From positions 1 to 64,000 of the forward strand of contig JAFTOD010000002.1 of NCBI GenBank assembly GCA_017451525.1: a DNA stretch of 64,000 nucleotides, written 5' to 3'. Below the pieces are notes generated by a model. It ran no database searches, was not told the DNA's origin, and saw only the letters and a program-made list of their open reading frames with translations. A program made the position numbers and the translations under genes. The stretch comes from Paludibacteraceae bacterium (lineage in GTDB: Bacteria; Bacteroidota; Bacteroidia; Bacteroidales; Paludibacteraceae). Positions 43,175 through 52,030 of the stretch are shown here, in pieces (position 1 is the first letter of the stretch; each line of letters begins with the position of its first letter).

Positions 43175-43216
43175 CACAGGCGCAGGGCAAACTGCCTTAC
43201 GCCTGTGCTTTTTTTT
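43175..43216 (+). terminator. terminator of the pseudouridine synthase gene
   Basis: CACAGGCG (43175-43182) pairs with CGCCTGTG (43200-43207), with an inner AGGGCA/TGCCTT pairing, and runs into eight T residues. Confidence 0.92.
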
Positions 43217-43233
43217 GAAATAATTTGTCAAAC

Positions 43234-43269
43234 GACCTTAAAGTCCTTAATGACCTTAAAGTCCTTAAT
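43234..43269. repeat. 9-bp micro-tandem array before the first SGNH esterase
   Basis: GACCTTAAA and GTCCTTAAT alternate twice, giving four 9-mers or two 18-mers, ending 9 bases before the ATG. Confidence 0.8.
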
Positions 43270-43278
43270 TTTAATTCT

Positions 43279-44397
43279 ATGAAAAAATCGTTATTCTTGG
43301 CTTTATGCCTCATCGCTTTCTCGTCTCTTCGCCTGATGGCTGAGACGATTCCTGCTACTGATTCTCGTATCACTTTTGTTGGTCGTACCGCTGTAGAAGG
43401 CACATCCGTGTCATTCGACTGGACTGCCACCTATTTCCGTATCGCTTTCTCTGGTCAATCATTGACCATGAAGGCTTCCGACACCCACCGCAACTACTAC
43501 AATGTGTGGATTGACTCTCCTACCAGCGCTGAACCCCACCGCGTGATTGCTGTTGCTGGTACCGACACCGTAATCGAACTGGTGGACCCTGCATATCTGA
43601 AAAAGTCACGTCGCTCGGTGCACGAGGTCATCGTGCAAAAACGTACGGAAGGTGAACAAGGTACTACCACCATTCATGAGTTTTCCGCATCCAAAGGCCA
43701 GTTCTTCCCTGCTATGCCATTGGCTGAGCGTCAATTGGAGTTCATTGGTGATAGCTACACCTGTGGCTATGGCATCGATGCCAAGAGCCGTCTGGAGAAG
43801 TTCACACCTGAGACCGAGAATGCTTCACGCTCCTATGCAGCTATCGTATCACGCTATTTCGGAGCTGACTATGTGGCAATAGCTCACTCGGGTATGGGTA
43901 TTGCGCGCAACTACAACTCCAAGTTCAAAAACTGGTGGATGCCTGATCGCTATCTTCAGACCTTTGATATGGACTCCACTCAGGCCACTCGCTGGGATGC
44001 TACCAAATCGGACTTCCATCCTGCAATGACCATCGTGTATCTTGGTGCAAATGACTTCTCTACTGCTTTAGCACCGCGCTACGAGGATTTCCGCAAGCAT
44101 TACTATCGCCTCTTCAGTTATATCAAAGCCAACTATGGTGAGGATCATCCTATCCTTTGTGTGGCTACCAAGACCCATGAGTACCTATTCAACTACGTGC
44201 GCGACTTGGTCAACAACTGCGGCTTGGAAAATGTCAACTACCTCGGCTATTGTCCTGCTCAGCACCTTCACACCGATGAGGACTTGGGTGCCGATGTGCA
44301 TCCTAACTACAATGGTCAGCAGAAGAAAGCATACTCCATCATCCCTTATATCGCCACTATCACTGGCTGGGGCTTGCAGGATATGCCAGTTAAGTGA
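43279..44397 (+). CDS. secreted SGNH/CE2-like carbohydrate esterase, copy 1
   Basis: I start at the ATG at 43279 (372 residues) with a signal peptide ending LMAE. Residues of about 22-135 are the beta-sandwich N-domain of CE2 esterases. The SGNH domain has EFIGDSYTCGYG (nucleophile Ser), VAIAHSGMGIARN (Gly), YLGANDFS (Asn) and ADVHPNYNGQQK (His). CE2 enzymes remove acetyl groups from xylan or other plant polysaccharides, often with a Ser-His dyad. This is the first of three tandem paralogues (43279, 44429, 45563) which share leader peptides and the terminal TGWGLQDMPVK. Secretion to the periplasm is expected. Confidence 0.88.
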   Translation: MKKSLFLALCLIAFSSLRLMAETIPATDSRITFVGRTAVEGTSVSFDWTATYFRIAFSGQSLTMKASDTHRNYYNVWIDSPTSAEPHRVIAVAGTDTVIELVDPAYLKKSRRSVHEVIVQKRTEGEQGTTTIHEFSASKGQFFPAMPLAERQLEFIGDSYTCGYGIDAKSRLEKFTPETENASRSYAAIVSRYFGADYVAIAHSGMGIARNYNSKFKNWWMPDRYLQTFDMDSTQATRWDATKSDFHPAMTIVYLGANDFSTALAPRYEDFRKHYYRLFSYIKANYGEDHPILCVATKTHEYLFNYVRDLVNNCGLENVNYLGYCPAQHLHTDEDLGADVHPNYNGQQKKAYSIIPYIATITGWGLQDMPVK

Positions 44398-44425
44398 GTT
44401 TAGTGTTTAGAGTTTAGTGTTTAAA
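44398..44425. repeat. 7-bp micro-tandem array between SGNH copies 1 and 2
   Basis: Four heptamers (GTTTAGT, GTTTAGA, GTTTAGT, GTTTAAA) fill the whole gap between the stop of copy 1 and the ATG of copy 2. Confidence 0.85.
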
Positions 44426-44428
44426 GAA

Positions 44429-45538
44429 ATGAAAAAGATTATTTTCTTGGCTCTTTGCCTCATCGCCTTATCGCCTCTTTGCCTGATGGCTGAGACCGTT
44501 CCTGCTACCGACTCTCGTATCACTTTTGTAGGTCGCTCGGTGATGGAGAACGACTCCTATCGCTTCGACTTCCCTTCTACCTACTTCCGCGTAGCGTTCA
44601 CGGGCAAGACCCTTGCCATGCGTGTCACGGATACCAAACGCAACTTCTATGCTGTTTGGCTGGATTCGCCTACCAGTGCCTCTCCAACGCGTGTCATTGA
44701 GGTCAAGGGCAATGATACCATCATTGATTTGGTGTTGCCTGCCGACCTGAAGAAGTCAAAGCTCAAAGAGCATCAAGTGGTTATCCAACGCCGTACAGAG
44801 GCTAATTGTGGTACCACCACCGTGCATGCTTTTATCACTGATGGCAAGTTCCTGCAAGCGGCTCCTCTCAAGGAGCACCAGATTGAGTTCATCGGCGATA
44901 GCTACACCTGTGGCTATGGCGTAGATGCTCCTGGTCGCAGAGATCCTTTCAAGGATGAGACGGAGAATGCTTCGCGCACCTATGCCAGTATCGTGTCGCG
45001 CTATTTCAATGCCGACTACTTCACCATTGCGCATTCTGGTCGTGGTATTACGCGCAATGCTGGCTCCAATATCCCATGGGAGGTAATGACGGATATTTAT
45101 CAATACACTCTTGACCGCGATTCTACATCTCGCTGGAGTGTGACTGATTCCGACTTCCGTCCTGCAATGACTGTGATCTATCTCGGTACCAATGACTTCT
45201 CGTCATATATGATGCCTGATTACAATAAGTTCCGCAAGGACTATATGCGTCTGTTGGGCTATGTCAAAGCCAATTACGGCGAAGAGCATCCTGTGCTCTG
45301 CGTGGCTTCTAAGTCCAATGAGTATCAGTTCACCTATGTGCGCAATGTAGTCAACAGCTGCGGATTGAAGAATGTACATTATCTTGGATACTGCCCATCC
45401 CAACACCTTTCTACCGATGAGGACCTTGGTGCAGGATGGCATCCAAACTACAATGGTCAACAAAAAATTGCATATTCCATCATCCCTTATATCGCCACTA
45501 TCACCGGCTGGGGTTTGCAGGATATGCCAGTTAAGTGA
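44429..45538 (+). CDS. secreted SGNH/CE2-like carbohydrate esterase, copy 2
   Basis: I start at the ATG at 44429 (369 residues); the GTG four codons earlier belongs to the heptamer array. The signal peptide (KKIIFLALCLIALSPLCLMA) is nearly identical in DNA to that of copy 3. Catalytic motifs are EFIGDSYTCGYG, TIAHSGRGITRN, YLGTNDFS and GAGWHPNYNGQQK. The Asp before the His seen in copy 1 (ADVHPN) is Gly here. That is tolerable if the enzyme uses the Ser-His dyad known for CE2. It should deacetylate a polysaccharide, with a substrate differing from its neighbours. The 31-base gap to copy 1 implies co-transcription. Confidence 0.87.
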   Translation: MKKIIFLALCLIALSPLCLMAETVPATDSRITFVGRSVMENDSYRFDFPSTYFRVAFTGKTLAMRVTDTKRNFYAVWLDSPTSASPTRVIEVKGNDTIIDLVLPADLKKSKLKEHQVVIQRRTEANCGTTTVHAFITDGKFLQAAPLKEHQIEFIGDSYTCGYGVDAPGRRDPFKDETENASRTYASIVSRYFNADYFTIAHSGRGITRNAGSNIPWEVMTDIYQYTLDRDSTSRWSVTDSDFRPAMTVIYLGTNDFSSYMMPDYNKFRKDYMRLLGYVKANYGEEHPVLCVASKSNEYQFTYVRNVVNSCGLKNVHYLGYCPSQHLSTDEDLGAGWHPNYNGQQKIAYSIIPYIATITGWGLQDMPVK

Positions 45539-45559
45539 GTTTAGTGTTTAGTGTTTAAA
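45539..45559. repeat. 7-bp micro-tandem array between SGNH copies 2 and 3
   Basis: Three heptamers (GTTTAGT, GTTTAGT, GTTTAAA) fill the gap to the ATG of copy 3, a shortened version of the array at 44398. Confidence 0.82.
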
Positions 45560-45562
45560 GAA

Positions 45563-46717
45563 ATGAAAAAGATTATTTTTTTGGCACTTTGCCTCATTGC
45601 CTTATCGCCTCTTTGCCTGATGGCAGAGACCATGCCTGCTAGCGACGCACGCGTTACTTACGTAGGTCGTACTCTCGTGGAGGGCACTGATGTGTCTTTC
45701 GACTGGACGGGCGTGTATTTCCGCCTCTCTTTCTCAGGCAAGTCTTTGACCATGCGTGCCTCCGATACCAAGTGGGCGGAAAGTCCCGAATGGATGGCCA
45801 AGCGTCATAATTACTACAATGTCTGGATCGACGCCCCTATGAGCGACGACCCTCATCGCATCATCGAGGTGGCAAGTACCGATACGGTTATCGAGCTCAT
45901 CGACCCAGCTTATCTCAAGCAATCCAAACTCAAGCAGCATACTGTCATCGTACAAAAGCGCACTGAGGGCGAGCAAGGCAAGATGACCATCCATGAGTTT
46001 GCTACGGATGCCAAGGGGACTTTCTATCAGGCAGAGCCTATTCGCCAACGCCAACTCGAGTTTATTGGTGCAAGCTATGATTGCGGCTATGGCATAGATG
46101 ATACCAGCCGTTTTGCTAAGTTTACGCCCGAAACCGAGAATGCTTCGCGTTCGTTCTGTGCGATTATTTCGCGCTATTTCGATGCGGACTATGTGGTCGT
46201 AGCGCACTCGGGTATGGGTGCCGCACGCAACTACAACTCCAAGTTTGATGGCTATCATATGCCTGACCGCTACCTCCAGACCTTTGATATGGATTCAGCG
46301 CAAGCCACTCGTTGGAACGCTGCGGAGTCGAATATCCGTCCTGCATTGACATGTATCTACTTGGGTGGTAATGACTTCTCTGTCGCTTTGCAACCATCCT
46401 ACGAGAAGTTCCGCGATGGCTATTACCGCCTCATCCGCTCTATCAAAGACAATTATGGTGAGGACCATCCTGTCCTGTGTGTATCTTCCAAGGCACATAG
46501 CACTTTGCTCGATTATATGCGCGATATGGTGAAGTTTTGCCCAATGCCTAATGTGCACTTCATGGCATGCTGCCCTACGCTGCATTTGGGTACAGATGAG
46601 GATCTGGGTGCGGCTATGCACCCCAACTATCTTGGTCACCAGAAGTTCTCTTATGCCTATATCCCCTATGTGGCTACGATTACTGGCTGGGGCTTGCAGG
46701 ATAACCCTGTGAAATAG
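45563..46717 (+). CDS. secreted SGNH/CE2-like esterase, copy 3 with altered GDS motif
   Basis: I start at the ATG at 45563 (384 residues). The signal peptide matches copy 2. The N-domain has an insertion relative to the others (WAESPEWMAKRHNYYNVWID). The nucleophile block is EFIGASYDCGYG: the Ser is kept but the Asp of the usual G-D-S is Ala. The Gly and Asn blocks (VVAHSGMGAARN, YLGGNDFS) are intact, and the last block is AAMHPNYLGHQK with His but no Asp. The enzyme is probably active or has shifted specificity; loss of activity cannot be excluded. It ends the three-gene array, followed by an 11-bp array and a shared terminator. Confidence 0.86.
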   Translation: MKKIIFLALCLIALSPLCLMAETMPASDARVTYVGRTLVEGTDVSFDWTGVYFRLSFSGKSLTMRASDTKWAESPEWMAKRHNYYNVWIDAPMSDDPHRIIEVASTDTVIELIDPAYLKQSKLKQHTVIVQKRTEGEQGKMTIHEFATDAKGTFYQAEPIRQRQLEFIGASYDCGYGIDDTSRFAKFTPETENASRSFCAIISRYFDADYVVVAHSGMGAARNYNSKFDGYHMPDRYLQTFDMDSAQATRWNAAESNIRPALTCIYLGGNDFSVALQPSYEKFRDGYYRLIRSIKDNYGEDHPVLCVSSKAHSTLLDYMRDMVKFCPMPNVHFMACCPTLHLGTDEDLGAAMHPNYLGHQKFSYAYIPYVATITGWGLQDNPVK

Positions 46718-46750
46718 GTCTAATGGTGCTTTTTTCCGACTACGGTAGGC

Positions 46751-46794
46751 ACCGCACTATTACCGCACAATAACCGCACAATTCATGGCGGTTA
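46751..46794. repeat. 11-bp micro-tandem array after the SGNH cluster
   Basis: ACCGCACTATT, ACCGCACAATA and ACCGCACAATT are consecutive, followed by the related CATGGCGGTTA. In reverse complement the unit matches that of the 2920-2974 array, 44 kb away. Confidence 0.8.
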
Positions 46795-46837
46795 TAGAAC
46801 CCCGCGAAAAGCAATAGATAACACGGATATATATCAG

Positions 46838-46868
46838 CAATCCATCGCTTGTTGGCGATGGATTGTTG
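46838..46868. terminator. shared terminator of convergent genes
   Basis: A perfect 11-bp stem (CAATCCATCGC with GCGATGGATTG) and six-base loop lie between the SGNH cluster and the convergent PHP fusion gene. T-rich sequence follows on the plus strand. Confidence 0.8.
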
Positions 46869-46885
46869 TTATATGGCGTATGTGT

Positions 46886-49800
46886 TTAGTCTTTGATAAA
46901 CTTGCCTGTGCGGCTGCCTGAAGTCACCAGATAAATGCCCGAACTCAGATGTCCTACGGGTAGGGTAGTCAGTGCGCCGTCCACCGATTGGCTTAGCACT
47001 TGTTTGCCCTCTATGTCATATACTCGAATCACGTCCATTGTATTGGCTTCGTTCATCATCACCGATATTTCTTCCGTAGCGGGGTTGGGGAATACAAACA
47101 GTTTCAATTCGCCATCAGTATGGATATTCTCCACATTGGTCAGTGTGCTGTCGATAAAGCCAAATGGTTGTGTACATGTCTCGCCGTAGGCATTGGTGAT
47201 GAATGCGCGCACGTATGCTCCTTGATAGCCGTTGTAGTGGAATGTCTTGCCGATACCCACCACGCTACTGCGTGTAGAAGAGGCTGCGCTGGAGGTCTTG
47301 TCGGTACCATAGATCCAATAGACCAGTCCGTCGGTTTCAATGGTGATGGTCTTAGTGGCTTCATCCACTTCAATCTCGCTAATGCGTGGTGCCTTGCCCT
47401 CGCCACTGCCCTTTGGCTCGTAGCAGAAGTAGGTCTCGCCTTTGCGCATGGCATCTTTCAACTCCTCTATGGTAAGGTCTTCCATCAACATGAAGTTGTA
47501 GTTGCGGAATAGTTGGTCATCATTGTGCGCATCATCACATGAGTAACCAAACACAGGTCTTTCGGGCATGGTACGCTCCAATATTTGATCCCATAATATA
47601 CGGTCATTCGGACGGCGATTGCCCTGATTATATACTTCCAATCCTATCAATGATGGGTATGTCTTGAAGTTCGTCGCATGCCAACCAGGACCATCTTTCT
47701 GCGTTTCGCTGTAGGTGTTGTCGATGCTCCAGTATTGTCCTGGGTGGTTGATAATCTGCATACCACCGAGTGCGTAAGTATAAGCATATGACTCTTGCAA
47801 CGATGCAAACTCCTGTCCTTGACGACCTGTAAAGAAGTCGTTATGGTGATTGAATTGTCCACCTGTACGCTCGCTCCAACTGTTGGTGTTATCCTTGCTC
47901 AGCTCGTTGCCCGGTACAGCCAACATGCCCAATGCAGCAGGATCGCGTGCGGGTACGCTACTCATATATTGTGAGAATAGCTCCCATGGATATGGGTTGT
48001 AGTCGTGGTCAGTAAGCGAAAGAATCTTATAGCCTGCTGCATGGTATCTATCCACAACGTATGCGGTAGTAAAGCCATCGCTGGCATCGTTAGATTGGGT
48101 GGTATGCGTGTGGAAATTGCCCTTATATTGGTTCACGCTTGCCCAATCGATGGCTTGATAAGGGTTGTTGTGGAGTACAGGGGCTATTGTTTCTCCATCC
48201 ACTACTTTCACATACACCGCGCGGTGCGCCTTGGTGGTAGTTCCGCCTTGCTCTATATCTAAATAGAAACCATAGATGCCGCTCTGAGGCGATGCGATGG
48301 TATATACCTCCTCGCCGTTGCTGCCTGGGCTGAGTGTGATAGCCGACGATGGTTGATTGTTCTGGTTCATGCGGAAGTTGACGTTATAGCCATTCTTGCT
48401 GGTAATCTTCACATGCAGTGTCACAGGTGTTCCTACGCGCACTACTGCGGGCTCCACATACATATACTCCAAATCAATATCCGAGCTACCGAAGCCGACC
48501 TCTTCCACGGTCAGCTGATTAGTCAGATATGAGTATCTTACATTGGCTTTCAAGCAATTGTCCGATGCGGTGGTGCTGACCAGTTCGCCCATATCGCTAC
48601 CCGAGTTCACACTACCATAGTGCACTGAGATGGTTTTGTCGTCAGTGAGTGATATGGTGGCTGTAAGTTCGTAGTTGTTGCCGATGGTCATGGTGGTGCC
48701 ATTCACTTTGAAGTGTTCTGATGAAGCAGCCGATTGCTCGTAGCTGCCGTCTGCAAACACTGCCACGCGTTGCCATGAGGTGGTCTTGCGCGTGTTCTTA
48801 AAGCCAATATCTTTAGGCGAGGATAGCAGCAACTCACCATCGCAGTTGCTACCACTGTTGAGGTTCCAATAGTAACTATATTTCTTGCTATCCACAGGAA
48901 TCTCCTTCACAATGACCTGTGCTGCGGTAGGCGTTTTGCCATCGGTGTAGAAATAGCCCTTCTGCGTAGGTGTACCATCGCAAGTGAGCGACGTAGTACC
49001 TTCGCCTTTCATAAAATACCAAGTAATATCCGCATTATTCGAGGCTTGTTGCACAGATTGTTTGTTGGTATTGCTGATATACTCTGGCTCCTCACTCAAC
49101 ACATTTTTAAATGCCTTTCCCCAAGTACGATCATCGTGTGCTCCATCAATCTCCCAATGAGAAACGAGATAGCCCTTATCGTACAACCACGAACCATAAT
49201 ATGCTATTTCATCAGTTGTCCAATCGGTATCAGCAGATGTCTGTACAAAGCCGAAATGATTATCTGTAGAGGTAATGTGAAGCGAATTGACATAGTCACG
49301 CAATTCAGCTTGATTATACCAAAAGGCGGGAGAGAATAGCACACACTTACCAAACTTATCTATATGATTCAGTGTAGCATAGAAAGCAAATAGTCCTGCT
49401 ACATCTGCACCCATGATAGTGCATGCTGCTTTCTCTGAGCGGATATGGTATTTCTGCTCAAAGGCAGGCTTAAAGTCTTCTACAAAACCTTTGAGGAAGG
49501 CGTCGGCTTGACCAGTACCCATATATTCCTCGTTTGCCCAAGGAGTAAACTCGGGCAGTTGGGCATAGATGACTGCGATGATACCTACCTCTGTGCCATT
49601 CTTCTCCAATTCTGCTACTGTAGTAGCTACATCCCATGAATCGGAATAGAGCATACGGTCGCCCATTTCGGTATCGGAACCTGCATCGCGGTAGCGTTGG
49701 TGGCGACCGAACATATAGGTCACGTTGTACTGCTTCGTTTGGTCGTAGTTGCTGGGTAGAAGTATCTGAATAGGGTAGTTCTTGCCCGCGATAGTCCAGT

Positions 49801-50188
49801 TCTCTACGATACCGATGGCGGTATATACATTTCTCCATTTGGCTACTACGTCGGGATTGCCCACCGTCTTGCGGTTAGCCATCTCGCCGTCCGAAGCGGT
49901 TACTTCTACGTATTTCCAGTCTGGACCGCACACATACTTGTAGCCGTCTGATGCGCTCACATCGCTGGCACTGATGCCTGCTACGGTAACTACGAACTGA
50001 TTTTGACCTTCTACCTTGGTCATGGCTACACCTGCACCAGCAGCCCAACTGCTCAGTTCGGGTAGTGCGCCTACCACGTAGCAATGTTGTGTACCATCAG
50101 GCACGTTTACGCGAAATGTGACGTCTGCCCATGCAGTTGATATACTACAAGTAAGTCCAATAAAGAAAAAGAGTAATGATTTTTTCAT
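46886..50188 (-). CDS. secreted pseudo-esterase/PHP phosphoesterase fusion with T9SS tail
   Basis: The protein is 1100 residues: signal peptide (to about STAWA, 21), a starch-binding-like (CBM20-type) domain (22-115), then an esterase-D-like alpha/beta hydrolase fold (about 125-370). Its nucleophile elbow reads TIMGADVAGLF, so the expected G-x-S-x-G serine is missing although the late His (DGAHDDRTW) remains. Beta-rich linkers follow (about 380-680). A PHP metal-dependent domain comes next (about 690-960: NFHTHTTQSNDASDG, LSLTDHDYNPY, VPGNELS, INHPGQY, YSCDDAHN), which keeps the His/Asp metal ligands. The C-terminus is a T9SS type A signal (LFVFPNPATEEISV ... SGSRTGKFIKD). PHP domains cleave phosphoesters; the substrate is unknown. 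The promoter is at 50246-50215. Confidence 0.85.
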   Translation of the reverse strand: MKKSLLFFFIGLTCSISTAWADVTFRVNVPDGTQHCYVVGALPELSSWAAGAGVAMTKVEGQNQFVVTVAGISASDVSASDGYKYVCGPDWKYVEVTASDGEMANRKTVGNPDVVAKWRNVYTAIGIVENWTIAGKNYPIQILLPSNYDQTKQYNVTYMFGRHQRYRDAGSDTEMGDRMLYSDSWDVATTVAELEKNGTEVGIIAVIYAQLPEFTPWANEEYMGTGQADAFLKGFVEDFKPAFEQKYHIRSEKAACTIMGADVAGLFAFYATLNHIDKFGKCVLFSPAFWYNQAELRDYVNSLHITSTDNHFGFVQTSADTDWTTDEIAYYGSWLYDKGYLVSHWEIDGAHDDRTWGKAFKNVLSEEPEYISNTNKQSVQQASNNADITWYFMKGEGTTSLTCDGTPTQKGYFYTDGKTPTAAQVIVKEIPVDSKKYSYYWNLNSGSNCDGELLLSSPKDIGFKNTRKTTSWQRVAVFADGSYEQSAASSEHFKVNGTTMTIGNNYELTATISLTDDKTISVHYGSVNSGSDMGELVSTTASDNCLKANVRYSYLTNQLTVEEVGFGSSDIDLEYMYVEPAVVRVGTPVTLHVKITSKNGYNVNFRMNQNNQPSSAITLSPGSNGEEVYTIASPQSGIYGFYLDIEQGGTTTKAHRAVYVKVVDGETIAPVLHNNPYQAIDWASVNQYKGNFHTHTTQSNDASDGFTTAYVVDRYHAAGYKILSLTDHDYNPYPWELFSQYMSSVPARDPAALGMLAVPGNELSKDNTNSWSERTGGQFNHHNDFFTGRQGQEFASLQESYAYTYALGGMQIINHPGQYWSIDNTYSETQKDGPGWHATNFKTYPSLIGLEVYNQGNRRPNDRILWDQILERTMPERPVFGYSCDDAHNDDQLFRNYNFMLMEDLTIEELKDAMRKGETYFCYEPKGSGEGKAPRISEIEVDEATKTITIETDGLVYWIYGTDKTSSAASSTRSSVVGIGKTFHYNGYQGAYVRAFITNAYGETCTQPFGFIDSTLTNVENIHTDGELKLFVFPNPATEEISVMMNEANTMDVIRVYDIEGKQVLSQSVDGALTTLPVGHLSSGIYLVTSGSRTGKFIKD

Positions 50189-50214
50189 GGTTATATGTAT
50201 TTAGTAAAGTGCTG

Positions 50215-50246
50215 CAAAATTACAATAAAAAGTTCATATATACAAA
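50215..50246 (-). promoter_or_regulatory. promoter of the PHP fusion gene
   Basis: On the minus strand TTTG (50246-50243) and TAATTTTG (50222-50215) have a 20-bp spacer. The -33 element lies in the base of the groEL terminator hairpin. Confidence 0.78.
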
Positions 50247-50274
50247 AAAATCGCACATTTCGTGCGATTTTTTT
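50244..50274 (-). terminator. groES-groEL operon terminator
   Basis: A-run plus ATCGCAC pairs with GTGCGAT plus T-run across a five-base loop. On the minus strand it lies about 130 bases past the groEL stop and ends in T residues. Confidence 0.88.
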
Positions 50275-50319
50275 ATTCTTGCCTATCACCTATAGCCGCT
50301 TGCGGCATAGGCGAAACGC

Positions 50320-50363
50320 CGTCCCATAGGGCTCTGCCCGTCCCATAGCGAAGCGTCCCATAG
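50320..50363. repeat. three CGTCCCATAG copies downstream of groEL
   Basis: The decamer occurs at 50320, 50339 and 50354 in the stretch between groEL and its terminator. A GCCGC/GCGGC hairpin lies near 50294. Confidence 0.65.
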
Positions 50364-50383
50364 CCCCATAGAGGGGGCGTCCA

Positions 50384-50405
50384 GTAATGCGCCCTAGCGC
50401 ATTAC
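50384..50405. other. hairpin over the groEL stop codon
   Basis: GTAATGCGC pairs perfectly with GCGCATTAC across CCTA. The stem contains the groEL stop codon. Confidence 0.65.
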
Positions 50406-52030
50406 ATCATCCCTCCCATGCCGCCTGCAGGCATAGCTGGCGCAGGATTTTCTTCCTTGATGTCGGTAATCACGCACTCGGTGGTGAGGAACATACCTGC
50501 GATGCTGGCAGCGTTCTCCAGTGCTACGCGAGTTACCTTGGCTGGGTCCACCACGCCTGCGGCTTTCAGGTTCTCATACACATCCTTGCGAGCGTTGTAG
50601 CCGAAGTCTGCTTCGCCTTGGCGTACTTTATCTACTACTACAGCACCCTCTTTGCCTGCGTTGGCTACGATTTGGCGCAATGGCTCTTCTACTGCGCGAC
50701 GGATAATCTCAATACCTGTTTGCTCATCCTCGTTCTCGCCCTTGAGGCCTTCCAAAGCAGCTTGCGCACGGATATATGCCACACCACCGCCGGCTACGAT
50801 ACCTTCTTCAATCGCAGCACGAGTTGCGCTGAGGGCATCATCCACACGGTCTTTCTTCTCCTTCATCTCTACCTCGGAAGCAGCGCCTACATTCAGTTGT
50901 GCTACACCGCCAGCGAGTTTAGCAAGACGCTCTTGCAGCTTCTCTTTGTCGTAGGTGGACTTGGTAGCAACGATTTGTGCTTTGATTTGTCCCACGCGAG
51001 CAGCGATGGCCTCTTTGTCGCCTGCACCGTTCACGATAGTGGTGTTGTCTTTGTTCACGGTCACGCTCTCTGCTGTACCGAGCATGTCGATGGTTGCTGC
51101 CTCCAGTTTGATACCCTTCTCTTCGCTGATCACGGTACCGCCTGTGAGAATAGCGATATCCTCCAACATCTCTTTGCGGCGATCGCCAAAGCCAGGAGCT
51201 TTCACAGCGCAAATCTTCAATTGTGCACGCAAGCGGTTAACAACCAAGGTGGTCAATGCTTCGCTATCCACATCTTCTGCGATTACGAGCAATGGACGAC
51301 CACTTTGTACGGCTGGCTCCAATACTGGAAGCAACTCCTTGAGGTTACTGATCTTCTTGTCGTAGAGCAAGATATATGGGCGGTCCATCTCCACCTCCAT
51401 GGTCTCGGTGTTGGTCACGAAGTATGGGCTGATATAGCCGCGATCGAACTGCATACCTTGTACCACGTCAATGGTGGTATCCATACCTTTGGCTTCGCCA
51501 ATGGTGATGACACCATCCTTGCTTACCTTGCGCATCGCGTCAGCAATGAGTTTGCCGATCTCTGCGTCGTTGTTCGCAGATACGGTAGCCACTTGCTCGA
51601 TTTTATCGAAATCGTTGCCTACCTCCTCGCTTTGTGCTTTGATATGGGCTACAATAGCGCTCACAGCTTTGTCCATACCGCGCTTTAGGTCCATAGGGTT
51701 AGCACCTGCGGTTACGTTTTTCAGACCTACGCTCACGATAGCTTGGGTGAGGACAGTAGCGGTAGTAGTACCGTCACCTGCTTGGTCGCCAGTCTTGCTG
51801 GCTACCTCTTTCACGAGTTGTGCGCCGAGGTTCTCTGCTGCATCTGCGAGCTCAATCTCTTTAGCAACACTCACACCATCTTTGGTGATATGTGGAGCAC
51901 CAAACTTCTTGTCGATGATTACGTTACGACCTTTAGGGCCGAGGGTTACTTTTACTGCGTTGGCCAATTGGTCCACGCCACGTTTGAGGGCATCACGCGC
52001 CTCTACGTTATAACTGATATTCTTTGCCAT
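50402..52030 (-). CDS. groL: chaperonin GroEL
   Basis: I start at the ATG at 52030 ([20 protein letters not shown]), giving 542 residues, the normal length. The ATP-binding block [14 protein letters not shown] and [10 protein letters not shown] are present, as are [12 protein letters not shown] near 405 and the Gly-Gly-Met tail (AGGMGGMM). GroEL forms the double-ring folding chamber with GroES. It lies 166 bases after groES on the same strand, an unusually long and structured spacer. I see no CIRCE element in front of the operon, in line with other Bacteroidota. Confidence 0.98.
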   Translation of the reverse strand: MAKNISYNVEARDALKRGVDQLANAVKVTLGPKGRNVIIDKKFGAPHITKDGVSVAKEIELADAAENLGAQLVKEVASKTGDQAGDGTTTATVLTQAIVSVGLKNVTAGANPMDLKRGMDKAVSAIVAHIKAQSEEVGNDFDKIEQVATVSANNDAEIGKLIADAMRKVSKDGVITIGEAKGMDTTIDVVQGMQFDRGYISPYFVTNTETMEVEMDRPYILLYDKKISNLKELLPVLEPAVQSGRPLLVIAEDVDSEALTTLVVNRLRAQLKICAVKAPGFGDRRKEMLEDIAILTGGTVISEEKGIKLEAATIDMLGTAESVTVNKDNTTIVNGAGDKEAIAARVGQIKAQIVATKSTYDKEKLQERLAKLAGGVAQLNVGAASEVEMKEKKDRVDDALSATRAAIEEGIVAGGGVAYIRAQAALEGLKGENEDEQTGIEIIRRAVEEPLRQIVANAGKEGAVVVDKVRQGEADFGYNARKDVYENLKAAGVVDPAKVTRVALENAASIAGMFLTTECVITDIKEENPAPAMPAGGMGGMM

